A stretch of DNA of 39,743 nt from JAUPVS01 sp037139495 (lineage in GTDB: Bacteria > Patescibacteriota > Saccharimonadia > Saccharimonadales > JAUPVS01): the NCBI GenBank assembly GCA_037139495.1, contig JBAXGG010000005.1, positions 1-39,743 of the forward strand, in the 5' to 3' direction. Numbering within the stretch: the first letter of the stretch is position 1; each line of letters starts with the position of its first letter. This document shows, one piece after another, positions 32,574 to 39,741 of this stretch. Made by a program: the position numbers and the translations under genes. The notes beneath the pieces are model-generated. The model worked only from the letters and a program-made list of their open reading frames with translations, was not told the origin of the DNA and did no database searches.

Positions 32574-32963
32574 TTAAACTCTAATTAATTTATCTAGTTT
32601 ACCGCGAGCTGTCTCATCAAGCTGCTTGTCGGGAGTCTGAATTTTAATACCGCTGAGGACATCGGGTTGAACCGACTCCTGGATAACGAAAGTATTGGCT
32701 TGCGGGTATTCTTTGGATAAAAGTTTTTGGACTTCTTCTTTAACTCCAGAACTTAATGGGAAAGCTGTGGTAATTTGGGTTTCAATAATGCCGTCTTTAG
32801 CACGAGTGGTCATAACATCGCGTAGAATGACATCAAGGTCTTTAGTTTGGTGAGCCTGCAACAGATAGGCGGCAATCTCTTTCGACAACTGCTTAACTGG
32901 TTTGCGATCGGATAGCATTCGAGCTATTACCGCTGCCAGTTCAGTACGTTTTGTAACTTCCAC
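32574..32963 (-). CDS. atpH: ATP synthase delta subunit
   Basis: A 129-aa protein, shorter than the typical 175-180 aa delta (OSCP). The C-terminal part is recognisable (ITTAFPLSSGVKEEVQKLLS then DVLSGIKIQTPDKQLDETARGKL, which matches the usual G-G/I-D-x-S end). The N-terminal six-helix domain appears reduced. GTG start shares a base with the b-subunit stop codon (TAGTG). Position in the operon supports the identity. Confidence 0.85.
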   Translation of the reverse strand: MEVTKRTELAAVIARMLSDRKPVKQLSKEIAAYLLQAHQTKDLDVILRDVMTTRAKDGIIETQITTAFPLSSGVKEEVQKLLSKEYPQANTFVIQESVQPDVLSGIKIQTPDKQLDETARGKLDKLIRV

Positions 32964-33520
32964 TATTTGGCTGCCTTTGTAATCGGCGCTAGTAATTTTT
33001 CAATCAAGGTAGCATCTTTTTTAGCGTCGATTTTCTCTTTCAATAGAGTACCGGTGGCGACTGCAACTAAATTAACCAGCTCTTTTTTAAGACTCAGTTT
33101 AGCGCGTTCAATATCTTCAATGATTCGGTTTTGAGCATCCTCCATTAAGGCGTCAGCTTTACGCCGGGCATCGGTTTCAGCCTGCTTTATAATTGCACCG
33201 GCCTCAGAATGAACTCCAGCGAGAATCTTATCGGCATCAGCTCGAGCCTGATGCAAAATCTCTTCGACTTTAATATCTAGCTCAGATTTTTCTTTTTCCA
33301 TCTCCAAACCTAGTAATACCCCTTTGTCGATGGTTTTACGGCGGTCTTCGAGAGTTTTAACGATCTTACTAAGCGCAAACTTCTTGATCAGCCAGAAGAG
33401 GACCAAAAAGGTGAAAGCCTGCGCCAAAATAGCTAGCGGGTCAATGCCTAAGGCCGCGATACCTTGTGGTTCGGCAGCAGCCTCAGCTGAGACTAGTAAT
33501 GTTGGAAGTAGTGCTATCAC
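32963..33520 (-). CDS. atpF: ATP synthase b subunit
   Basis: A 185-aa peripheral stalk protein. One clear membrane helix (about residues 30-50, ILAQAFTFLVLFWLIKKF) is followed by a long charged coiled coil (LEDRRKTIDKGVLLGLEMEK and on). Ahead of the helix is a short hydrophobic, Ala-rich stretch ending in AEAAAEP, like a signal peptide with a cleavage site, which most b subunits lack. GTG start with AAAGGA some 13 nt upstream. Confidence 0.92.
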   Translation of the reverse strand: MIALLPTLLVSAEAAAEPQGIAALGIDPLAILAQAFTFLVLFWLIKKFALSKIVKTLEDRRKTIDKGVLLGLEMEKEKSELDIKVEEILHQARADADKILAGVHSEAGAIIKQAETDARRKADALMEDAQNRIIEDIERAKLSLKKELVNLVAVATGTLLKEKIDAKKDATLIEKLLAPITKAAK

Positions 33521-33540
33521 CTTAATGAATCCTTTCTAAA

Positions 33541-33777
33541 TTACTTGAGTAAGAACGCGCCTAGTAAGAAGGCGAGTAGTGCTGTTACTTCAATCATCGC
33601 CGCGATGATAATGATCTGCGTAGCGGCTTTACCAGCTTCTGGGTTACGACCCAAAGCCTTCATGTAGTTGGAACCAACCAAACCCAGACCGATTGCGGCA
33701 GCACCAAAAGCGATCCCGGCCATAATACCCTTGCTCATCGCCTGGGCACTGGCTGCTTCTGCTAGAATTTGAACCAT
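33541..33777 (-). CDS. atpE: ATP synthase c subunit
   Basis: A 78-aa two-helix hairpin. Polar loop with R44-N-P-E, and the ion-binding carboxylate Glu63 in the second helix (AAMIEVTALLAFL). The position that holds Gln in Na+-type rings appears to be Gly here, so H+ coupling is more likely. The N-terminus (LAEAASAQAMSKG) is a slightly longer polar lead than usual. GGAG precedes the ATG. Confidence 0.95.
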   Translation of the reverse strand: MVQILAEAASAQAMSKGIMAGIAFGAAAIGLGLVGSNYMKALGRNPEAGKAATQIIIIAAMIEVTALLAFLLGAFLLK

Positions 33778-33831
33778 AATTTTAACTCCTTATTAATCCC
33801 TTATATTATAACTCGCCTTGGCGAGATGGCT

Positions 33832-34695
33832 CTAATGTTCACCAGCTGTAACCGTCGTTTCGACCTTAGGTAACGGAGGCTGATGATCGGTGTGAATCTC
33901 ATGACCGGATAAATCGGTATGGCTAATTGCTAACCCGAGATAGGTGCCGGCAAGCACAGTAAATACGTAAGCTTGGATAAACGCTACCAGTGCTTCGAAC
34001 GCAAAAATAGGAATCACGGCTAAAGGTGTTCGACCATTGGCGACAATTATCGAGGTAAAAACAGTGACTAAAATTTCACCGACGGCTGTATTCAAAAACA
34101 AACGCAGGCTGAGACTAAGAATTCGTGTAAATTCACCAAAAACTTCTAAAAAACCTATGAACATATTAAGTGGGTTTAGTGGTTTATCTGTAAAGTAATG
34201 CTGAGCGTGGCCGCGCCAACCCTGTTCTTTAATGCTAAGATACTGCACCATCAATATAGCGATTACAGCCAAAGCGATCGTACCATTTAAATCCGCAGTG
34301 GCGGCTCGAAAAAGAGCTGTGTGAGTTGTGCCCGTATTGCGGAAGACGCTCTCGCCAACAAATGGTAGCAGTTCGAACAAATTAGAGAAGATGATAAAAA
34401 TGAAGTAAACACCGAAGTACGGGGCAAACCTAGCGGCTGTCTCGCGACTCCCAAAAGCTCCTTCCAGTAGTTTGATTATAAAGTCGACCATATATTCGAT
34501 GGCATTACGGAAAAAACCGTTTTTAGGTCGAAACTTTATACTACGGGCGGCAATGATCATCATTAAAACGATTAATACTGAACAAATCGAACCATATAAA
34601 ATCGAGTTAGTAATATGCAGGGGACCGACGTTAAAAAGAGGCTCGGCCCGCAGACTAACGTGAATATCAGGAGCCGCGAAATTAAAGGCAAGCAT
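33832..34695 (-). CDS. atpB: ATP synthase a subunit
   Basis: A 287-aa integral membrane protein, about five or six helices. The essential Arg lies in LSLSLRLFLNTAVGEI, the proton half-channel helix, and the last helix has ALVAFIQAYVFTVLAGTYLGLA. The C-terminal tail has several His (HEIHTDHQPP). First gene of the operon. AAGGAG lies 10 nt before the ATG, after a leader of roughly 75 nt. Confidence 0.95.
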   Translation of the reverse strand: MLAFNFAAPDIHVSLRAEPLFNVGPLHITNSILYGSICSVLIVLMMIIAARSIKFRPKNGFFRNAIEYMVDFIIKLLEGAFGSRETAARFAPYFGVYFIFIIFSNLFELLPFVGESVFRNTGTTHTALFRAATADLNGTIALAVIAILMVQYLSIKEQGWRGHAQHYFTDKPLNPLNMFIGFLEVFGEFTRILSLSLRLFLNTAVGEILVTVFTSIIVANGRTPLAVIPIFAFEALVAFIQAYVFTVLAGTYLGLAISHTDLSGHEIHTDHQPPLPKVETTVTAGEH

Positions 34696-34777
34696 TAAGA
34701 GATAACTCCTTGGCTCTTAACACAAGCATCTAGAGTCGTCGTCTGGCCGGCGGCTTTTTGTCTCTTCATCTCTCTCT

Positions 34778-34807
34778 ATTATAACAGTAGTCAGCCTGGT
34801 GTCGCAA
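34778..34807 (-). promoter_or_regulatory. Promoter of the ATP synthase operon
   Basis: TTGCGA (34802-34807, minus strand), 18-nt spacer, perfect TATAAT (34778-34783). The start site would fall near 34771, giving a 5' leader of about 75 nt with a GCCGCCGGC-containing stretch and AAGGAG near the start codon. The neighbouring gene on the plus strand uses a -10 box only 30 nt away, so the two promoters overlap back to back. Confidence 0.6.
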
Positions 34808-34813
34808 GCGTGA

Positions 34814-34819
34814 TATAAT
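34814..34819 (+). promoter_or_regulatory. -10 box of glutaredoxin gene (leaderless)
   Basis: A perfect TATAAT, 8 nt before the ATG at 34828. Confidence 0.55.
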
Positions 34820-34827
34820 GTTGGTAT

Positions 34828-35073
34828 ATGGCTACAACCCAATCAAATATTGTTATATATAGCGCCGACTGGTGTGCTTTCTGCCACGCAGCTAAAGATT
34901 ACTTAGATAAAAAAGGTCTCAAATACACTATAAAAGATATCGAAAGCGACCCTGCCAACGCCCAAGAAGTTGTTGAAAAATCCGGCCAAATGGGCATACC
35001 TGTGCTCGATATTGACGGGACTATTATCGTAGGCTTCGATCGACCCAAAATCGACGCCGCCCTCCAACGTTAA
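34828..35073 (+). CDS. Glutaredoxin family protein
   Basis: An 81-aa thioredoxin-fold protein. Redox motif CAFC (Cys16, Cys19) after the first strand (IVIYSADWCAFC), then KKGLKYTIKDIESDP, the cis-Pro segment MGIPVLDIDGTIIVGFD and the last helix. Length and motifs fit glutaredoxin or the NrdH-like group. It acts in the cytosol on disulfides or as a reductant for ribonucleotide reductase or peroxidases. Divergent from the ATP synthase operon. Confidence 0.9.
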   Translation: MATTQSNIVIYSADWCAFCHAAKDYLDKKGLKYTIKDIESDPANAQEVVEKSGQMGIPVLDIDGTIIVGFDRPKIDAALQR

Positions 35074-35076
35074 ACT

Positions 35077-35090
35077 GTGATAAATATCAC
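35077..35090. promoter_or_regulatory. CRP/FNR-like 14-bp perfect palindrome
   Basis: GTGATA-AA-TATCAC, four nt after the glutaredoxin stop codon and 23 nt before the -10 box of the next gene. With the preceding T it reads TGTGA-N6-TCAC, the pattern of CRP/FNR-superfamily sites. The position overlapping the -35 region suits an activator or repressor. It could alternatively be a small 3' hairpin of the glutaredoxin mRNA. Confidence 0.45.
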
Positions 35091-35113
35091 GTTAAGTATT
35101 TAGTTTCCAGGAG

Positions 35114-35119
35114 TATAAT
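35114..35119 (+). promoter_or_regulatory. -10 box of the 208-aa unknown gene (leaderless)
   Basis: A perfect TATAAT, 6 nt before the ATG at 35126. TTAAGT (35092-35097) is a weak -35 at 16 nt. Confidence 0.55.
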
Positions 35120-35125
35120 ATTAGT

Positions 35126-35752
35126 ATGTCTTTACACGAACAAGAATTACCCGGGTCAGATTGGCAGGCACCCGACTCTGCCAGGGAGCTAGAACTACTT
35201 AACATGGATGGGCCAGAAGGGCCTTTTTTTAACCCCGAGCACGAAGTCGCTGAAGGAGCTTTCTTTGCTGGTGATTTACCAGTTCCTGGCTACAAAGAGT
35301 GGCCCGTTCAAACCTTCGAATTCAGCAACGGGAAACTAGTCGGTAATAGTGTCCTCGATGCCACCCGTGCCACTCGCCTAAGGTGCGTCGTTGATGCTGT
35401 CGCATATAACAACGACAACCTAGGAGCTTTTCATATGCCAATCGATCAGTCAGTTACACAATCTGCACATAATTTTGAGAAATTCTTGAATAAAGAGATC
35501 CGGCTTCATGGTCATTCATTTAAATACAGTGAAGTACTGCCACCAGTAGCAGTCTTAGCATTGCTAGAAACAGTTTGGGCAGCAGAGAATAACCCCATAT
35601 TGCAGGCCCTTAGACAACTTCGTAACGACTACCAGGATCGACTCAGTTCAGCCGTTATGGCCGATCTAGTGCAAGACGTCATCTATGCGACTCAACAAAA
35701 CCTGCTAACCCATATGTATACTAGCCACGTCAAAGAACTACGCAAACTCTAG
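35126..35752 (+). CDS. Unknown 208-aa soluble protein
   Basis: I do not recognise this protein. The N-terminal 70 residues are acidic and Pro/Gly-rich with MDGPEGPFFNPEHEVAEGAF. A mixed domain follows with FEFSNGKLVGNSVLDATRAT, and the C-terminal 80 residues are helical (PPVAVLALLETVWAAENNP, then LRQLRNDYQDRL). No signal peptide, membrane segment or known motif. Codon use looks like its neighbours. It has its own -10 box and a palindromic regulatory site upstream. Confidence 0.6.
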   Translation: MSLHEQELPGSDWQAPDSARELELLNMDGPEGPFFNPEHEVAEGAFFAGDLPVPGYKEWPVQTFEFSNGKLVGNSVLDATRATRLRCVVDAVAYNNDNLGAFHMPIDQSVTQSAHNFEKFLNKEIRLHGHSFKYSEVLPPVAVLALLETVWAAENNPILQALRQLRNDYQDRLSSAVMADLVQDVIYATQQNLLTHMYTSHVKELRKL

Positions 35753-35772
35753 CCAAAGCTAGTAAGCCTGTG

Positions 35773-35778
35773 CATAAT
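35773..35778 (+). promoter_or_regulatory. -10 box of the adenosyltransferase gene (leaderless)
   Basis: CATAAT, 7 nt before the ATG at 35786. Confidence 0.35.
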
Positions 35779-35785
35779 ACTATTT

Positions 35786-36355
35786 ATGGCTTTCGAGGAT
35801 TTCAAACAAAAAGAAGCAGTCTTTGTAGTCTATACCGGCGAAGGTAAGGGCAAGACTAGTGCTAGTATGGGCCTGATGACCCGTGCACTCGGTACCGACT
35901 GGAGCGTGGCCTTTATCCAATTCATTAAACACTGGGAAGTCGGTGAACATTTATTCATTTATAAAATCCAACCGTTATTTAAAGATAAGTTATACTTTTA
36001 TAAGGGCGGGAAGGGTTTTTATAACGCCGGTGACATCAGCGCTAAAGGCGTTACCGAGGAGCAGCATAAGCAAGCTGCTCAAGAAACCTACGACCAAGCT
36101 TACCGGTGCGCTACCAGCGGCAAATACAATCTAGTTATTTGTGATGAGATAAATAATGCCGTCAATAACGGCCTGCTAACCGTCAATCAGATGAAGAAAC
36201 TCATTAAAGACCGCGCACCAGGCACTAGCCTATGTTTCACTGGACGTAACTACCCCAAAGAACTAATGTTCCTGGCCGACATTGCTACCAACATGACAAA
36301 ACTTAAGCACCACTTTGACGATAAATTTCTAGCTAACAAAGGGATAGATTACTAG
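35786..36355 (+). CDS. Cob(I)alamin adenosyltransferase-like protein (CobO/BtuR family)
   Basis: A 189-aa P-loop protein. VYTGEGKGKTSASMGLMTRALG (split across residues about 15-36) is the CobA/CobO/BtuR nucleotide site. VAFIQFIKHWEVGEH and LVICDEINNAVNNGLL match the substrate loop and Walker-B-like segment, and LCFTGRNYPKEL matches the RHAP-like TGR motif. The family adenosylates corrinoids. No other cobalamin gene is in the window, so it may salvage corrinoids or have another nucleotidyl role. The next gene follows after 2 nt. Confidence 0.85.
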   Translation: MAFEDFKQKEAVFVVYTGEGKGKTSASMGLMTRALGTDWSVAFIQFIKHWEVGEHLFIYKIQPLFKDKLYFYKGGKGFYNAGDISAKGVTEEQHKQAAQETYDQAYRCATSGKYNLVICDEINNAVNNGLLTVNQMKKLIKDRAPGTSLCFTGRNYPKELMFLADIATNMTKLKHHFDDKFLANKGIDY

Positions 36356-36357
36356 CC

Positions 36358-36858
36358 ATGGCCTCTTTTTTATACTTGCTAGTTGGCTACCCGGGGTCAG
36401 GAAAGACTACCGTTTCTAAACTTATCCACGACAAAACTGGCGCGGTCCACCTTTGGGCCGACCAAATTCGTAAAGAACGCTTTATTAAACCTAACTACGG
36501 CCACGCCGAAAATACTGAACTATACAATTATATGAATGAAGAAACTGCGCGATTATTGTCTAGTGGGCAAAGTGTGATTTTTGATACTAATTTTAACTTT
36601 TTTGCAGACCGACAGAGGCTTCGTTCAATAGCCAAAAAAAATGACGCTAAAACGGCAATAATTTGGGTCAAAGCACCACTAGCAATCGCAAAAAAACGAG
36701 CTACAAGTCAGGCCCACAACCAAGATTCAAGGGTACTTGGTAATATGAGCGATCTGGATTTTGAGCGTCTCAGTGGACATCTAGAAGAACCACGCCCCGA
36801 AGAAAATCCTATTATCGTTGATGGCACCGTCAACAATGAAAACTTAATAGGTTTTTAA
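36358..36858 (+). CDS. P-loop kinase-like ATPase (AAA_33/zeta-toxin-like)
   Basis: A 166-aa protein. Walker A LVGYPGSGKTTVSK (about residues 7-20), a base-like Asp in LWADQIRKERF, a strand SVIFDTNFNFFADRQRLR where AAA_33 proteins have the second acidic residue, and an Arg-rich lid (AIAKKRATSQ). These small kinases phosphorylate nucleosides, sugars, RNA or antibiotics; substrate unknown. It starts 2 nt after the adenosyltransferase stop, so they share an mRNA. Confidence 0.8.
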   Translation: MASFLYLLVGYPGSGKTTVSKLIHDKTGAVHLWADQIRKERFIKPNYGHAENTELYNYMNEETARLLSSGQSVIFDTNFNFFADRQRLRSIAKKNDAKTAIIWVKAPLAIAKKRATSQAHNQDSRVLGNMSDLDFERLSGHLEEPRPEENPIIVDGTVNNENLIGF

Positions 36859-36881
36859 TACATGCTCTGTACAGCGGGGGT

Positions 36882-37027
36882 ATGGATAAAATACCAGAGA
36901 TCATTTAATTAGTATCGATGTGGCCGAGCCCCACTACCCTCACAAAGACGTTAAGTTTTTTGGTGTCACGACGGCAGATTTTATCAAAAACAAATACCGT
37001 ACTTATACCTCTAGTAACGCTCTTTAA
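36882..37027 (+). pseudogene. Possible short gene remnant
   Basis: After MDKIPEII and a stop, a shifted frame continues with ISIDVAEPHYPHKDVKFFG and TTADFIKNKYRTYTSSNAL before a TAA at 37025. Together they read like one short protein broken by a frameshift. I cannot identify it. The 3' end runs 17 nt into the convergent glycosyltransferase gene. Confidence 0.3.
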
Positions 37028-37880
37028 AATTATTTGGTTGTTTGCGGAATAGTCGAATTAAGTTATCAAGCATAACAAAGATAATCACCAGCAAAAAACC
37101 AATTGCCGGAATTATACTGAAAACAATATCTTTGAGCCTAGACGGCCAAGGTAGTCTACGGAAATCTACTTGCTTGAATGTGCCTCGTTTTTTGTGATAC
37201 CATTTGGTTTTTCGTTCCCGCCAAAAATATTCAAAAAATTTGCCAGAAGCGTACTCACGGCCATCAATACTAACTAGTAAACCGGGAGTACCGCGAGTGA
37301 TCAAACCATGTTCGGCAAGCACAAACGAAACGTCCTGGTCCTCGTGAACAGCCTCATCATCCAAACATAGTTCACTGCGAATCGTCAGCCAATGCTTGCG
37401 TCGTAATCCCATATTTGCGCCCCAAACTACCGGAATACCTAGATAACCCTGGCTTTCCCAAAAATATACACGAGTCCAAAAGGTGGTCGTCCACTTCCAT
37501 AACCAGGGCACCACCAAACTCTTAGACAGCCCACTTGTGGCAGCTAACTCTGGGTCATCAATAAAGGCCTGGCGAAGTTTTTCGACCCAATCCGGCGCTA
37601 TAATAACGTCGGCGTCAATACGGCTTAATATATCACTTTTCGCACTGTTAAAGCCGGTATTGCGAGCTGCAGTGCGACCCTGAATCTTTTCGTTTACAAC
37701 CCTGACGAAATTGTAACTGTTAGCTACCTTCGCGGTTTTATCAGTCGAGTTATTATTAACCACAATTACCTCATCAGGTCTAACAGTTTGGGCAGCAATA
37801 GCCTTCAGACATGCCATTAGATGGCGTTCTTCGTTGTAGGCTGGTATAATTACAGATACTGTTAATGCTTTATTTGACAT
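37011..37880 (-). CDS. Glycosyltransferase family 2
   Basis: A 289-aa GT-A-fold enzyme. N-terminal SVIIPAYNEERHLMACLKAI, then EVIVVNNNSTDKT, GRTAARNTGF and the DxD motif IDADVIIAPDWV. The acceptor region has VHEDQDVSFVLAEHG (ED base). A C-terminal transmembrane helix (about residues 254-274, IVFSIIPAIGFLLVIIFVML) anchors it to the inner face of the membrane. AAGGA lies just before the ATG. Divergent from an anchored glycoside hydrolase, so both may work on a surface glycan. Confidence 0.92.
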   Translation of the reverse strand: MSNKALTVSVIIPAYNEERHLMACLKAIAAQTVRPDEVIVVNNNSTDKTAKVANSYNFVRVVNEKIQGRTAARNTGFNSAKSDILSRIDADVIIAPDWVEKLRQAFIDDPELAATSGLSKSLVVPWLWKWTTTFWTRVYFWESQGYLGIPVVWGANMGLRRKHWLTIRSELCLDDEAVHEDQDVSFVLAEHGLITRGTPGLLVSIDGREYASGKFFEYFWRERKTKWYHKKRGTFKQVDFRRLPWPSRLKDIVFSIIPAIGFLLVIIFVMLDNLIRLFRKQPNNFKERY

Positions 37881-37905
37881 AAAATCCTTATTTAAATAGT
37901 ATCAA

Positions 37906-39102
37906 ATGCCACAAACAAAGAAGAATCCAAAACACTACCGACAGAGGCCATTTTACAATCGGCATTGGGGCAGCAATGAAGCCCGTAATCGGACTCGCCT
38001 CCTTCAACATCTCCAAAAACTCCGTCTAGAAAAGCCAGTCTACTGGTTCCGCGAAAGACAACTATGGCAAAGATTTCTGATTATAATTATGTCCTTAGTG
38101 CTTCTAGCTGTTGGCAGTATGTACGGCGTGGCACGCTGGTATATCGCCATTCATAGTCATGAACAGCTCCATCTCGGGACGACTTTCATTCCGTCTTATG
38201 CTGAGTTCTACGGGCTTGATCCCAAAGAGACTTTTAGTGCTTTGATTTATGATTTGGGCATTCGCCAGTTCCGTCTTGTTAGTTATTGGAATGAAACCGA
38301 ACCAACCAAAGGTAAATATGACTTTAGCCAACTAGACTGGCAAATGAAGATGGCCGAGGCTACTAATACTAAAATTTCTTTAGCTATCGGTTTACGGCAA
38401 CCTCGCTGGCCGGAATGCCACATGCCCGACTGGGCTGTCAATGAACCTACGGCCGTTTGGTCGCAACAACTCAAAGACCAGATAGGACAGGTAATTGCCC
38501 GCTACAAAAACAGCCCCGCCTTAGAAAGCTATCAATTAGAAAATGAATTTTTCTTAAAGGCTTTCGGAGAATGCTCAAACTTTGACCGCGACCGACTGGT
38601 TAATGAGTTCAATTACGTCAAGCAACAGGATCCTAATCACCCGGTTATAATAGCTCGTAGTAATAATGCGCTGGGCTTGCCGGTCGGCAAACCAACCCCC
38701 GACCAGTTCGGCGTTTCTGTATATAAGCGGGTATGGGATAAAACCATCACGCATCGTTATTTCGAATATCCATTCCCGGCTTGGTTCTACGGCTACTTAG
38801 CTGGGGCAGGACAGATCCTAACTGGCAAAACGATGGTTGCGCACGAACTGCAAGCCGAACCATGGTTACCACCCGGCTATGAGATGAATGACCCAGCCTC
38901 CGTTCCCGAACAAAATAAATCTCTCGACGCCAAACGACTCCACGATCGAATCAACTACGGTCGCGCCACCGGCATGAAGACCGTCGACCTGTGGGGAGCC
39001 GAGTGGTGGTACTGGCGCAAAACGGTTGTCCATGACGACAGCCTCTGGAATGCCGTGAAACAAGAGGTCCAGGATACCCAGCGGACTAATTCTTATTTCT
39101 AA
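37906..39102 (+). CDS. Membrane-anchored glycoside hydrolase-like protein (clan GH-A)
   Basis: A 398-aa protein. It has a basic cytoplasmic tail, a transmembrane anchor (about residues 57-75, FLIIIMSLVLLAVGSMYG), then a TIM-barrel domain. Barrel marks: FRLVSYWNETEPTKGKYDF (start of strand 2), LRQPRWPECHMPDWA, the acid/base pair N213-E214 in YQLENEFF, and the second Glu at E318 (or E314) in HELQAEPW, as in clan GH-A enzymes. Substrate and GH family number are not clear. It faces outside, where it could trim host or self glycans. TAAATA lies 7 nt before the ATG, a weak leaderless -10. Confidence 0.82.
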   Translation: MPQTKKNPKHYRQRPFYNRHWGSNEARNRTRLLQHLQKLRLEKPVYWFRERQLWQRFLIIIMSLVLLAVGSMYGVARWYIAIHSHEQLHLGTTFIPSYAEFYGLDPKETFSALIYDLGIRQFRLVSYWNETEPTKGKYDFSQLDWQMKMAEATNTKISLAIGLRQPRWPECHMPDWAVNEPTAVWSQQLKDQIGQVIARYKNSPALESYQLENEFFLKAFGECSNFDRDRLVNEFNYVKQQDPNHPVIIARSNNALGLPVGKPTPDQFGVSVYKRVWDKTITHRYFEYPFPAWFYGYLAGAGQILTGKTMVAHELQAEPWLPPGYEMNDPASVPEQNKSLDAKRLHDRINYGRATGMKTVDLWGAEWWYWRKTVVHDDSLWNAVKQEVQDTQRTNSYF

Positions 39103-39156
39103 AGTTTTTTACTAAAGAGCACCATAAATGCAATAGTTGTCAAGGTGTTAATCTGT

Positions 39157-39162
39157 TATAAT
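39157..39162 (+). promoter_or_regulatory. -10 box of smpB (leaderless)
   Basis: A perfect TATAAT, 7 nt before the ATG at 39170. TTGTCA lies 14 nt upstream, too near for a standard -35. Confidence 0.55.
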
Positions 39163-39169
39163 ATCGCTC

Positions 39170-39625
39170 ATGGCTAAGAAGAAACATGCTGCTAGTGGCA
39201 AGATCCAAAACCGCCGCGCCCGCTTCGACTACGAACTGGGTGATTCTTTAGTGGTCGGTATGGCTCTTAACGGTCGCGAAACTAAAGCTCTACGAATGGG
39301 CCACGGTCACCTTAAAGGAGCCTACGTAGTTGTTAAGGATGAAGAACTCTGGTTGCTAAACGCCACTGTTACTAGTGTACCCGGAGTATCTCTAGAAGAA
39401 AATGAGAAAACTCGCAGCCGTAAACTGCTTGCCAAAAAACGCGAGATCGAAGATTTAGTCGCCGCTAAACATCAGGGCCGCAGTATTGTACCTTTAGAAA
39501 TTCTAACTCGTGGCCGCTACGTTAAATTGCGCATTAGCGTCGGTAAGGGTAAGAAGAATTACGATAAGCGCCAGGTAATTAAAAAACGTGATCAAGACCG
39601 TGACATACGAAGCGGCACACTTTAG
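39170..39625 (+). CDS. smpB: SsrA-binding protein SmpB
   Basis: A 151-aa tmRNA partner of normal length. It starts with the basic KKKHAASGKIQNRRARFDYE, then MALNGRETKALRMGHGHLKGAYV, LEILTRGRYVKLRISVGKGK and the basic C-terminal tail KKNYDKRQVIKKRDQDRD, which enters the decoding centre in trans-translation. The tmRNA gene (ssrA) is not in the window. Confidence 0.95.
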   Translation: MAKKKHAASGKIQNRRARFDYELGDSLVVGMALNGRETKALRMGHGHLKGAYVVVKDEELWLLNATVTSVPGVSLEENEKTRSRKLLAKKREIEDLVAAKHQGRSIVPLEILTRGRYVKLRISVGKGKKNYDKRQVIKKRDQDRDIRSGTL

Positions 39626-39654
39626 TTGCCACCAGAGGCGACATCTTATATAAT
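39626..39654 (+). promoter_or_regulatory. Promoter of tRNA-Asn
   Basis: TTGCCA (39626-39631), exactly 17 nt, TATAAT (39649-39654). The mature tRNA begins 12 nt after the -10 box. The -35 box begins at the base after the smpB stop codon. Confidence 0.65.
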
Positions 39655-39666
39655 CACAACCTGTAT

Positions 39667-39741
39667 TCCCGGGTAGCTCAATGGTGGAGCAAGAAGCTGT
39701 TAACTTCGAGGTTGTCGGTTCGAATCCGACCCCGGGAGCCA
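39667..39741 (+). tRNA. tRNA-Asn (GTT)
   Basis: Acceptor TCCCGGG (39667-39673) pairs with CCCGGGA (39731-39737). D arm GCTC/GAGC, anticodon loop CTGTTAA with GTT, T arm GTCGG-TTCGAAT-CCGAC. CCA is encoded (39739-39741). The outermost anticodon-stem pair (A-G) is a mismatch. Complete, 2 nt from the window end. Confidence 0.93.

Noticed and set aside
33541..33777. Na+-coupled ATP synthase
   Set aside because: The c subunit seems to have Gly where Na+ rings have Gln in the first helix, so H+ coupling is more likely; this is based on a by-eye alignment.
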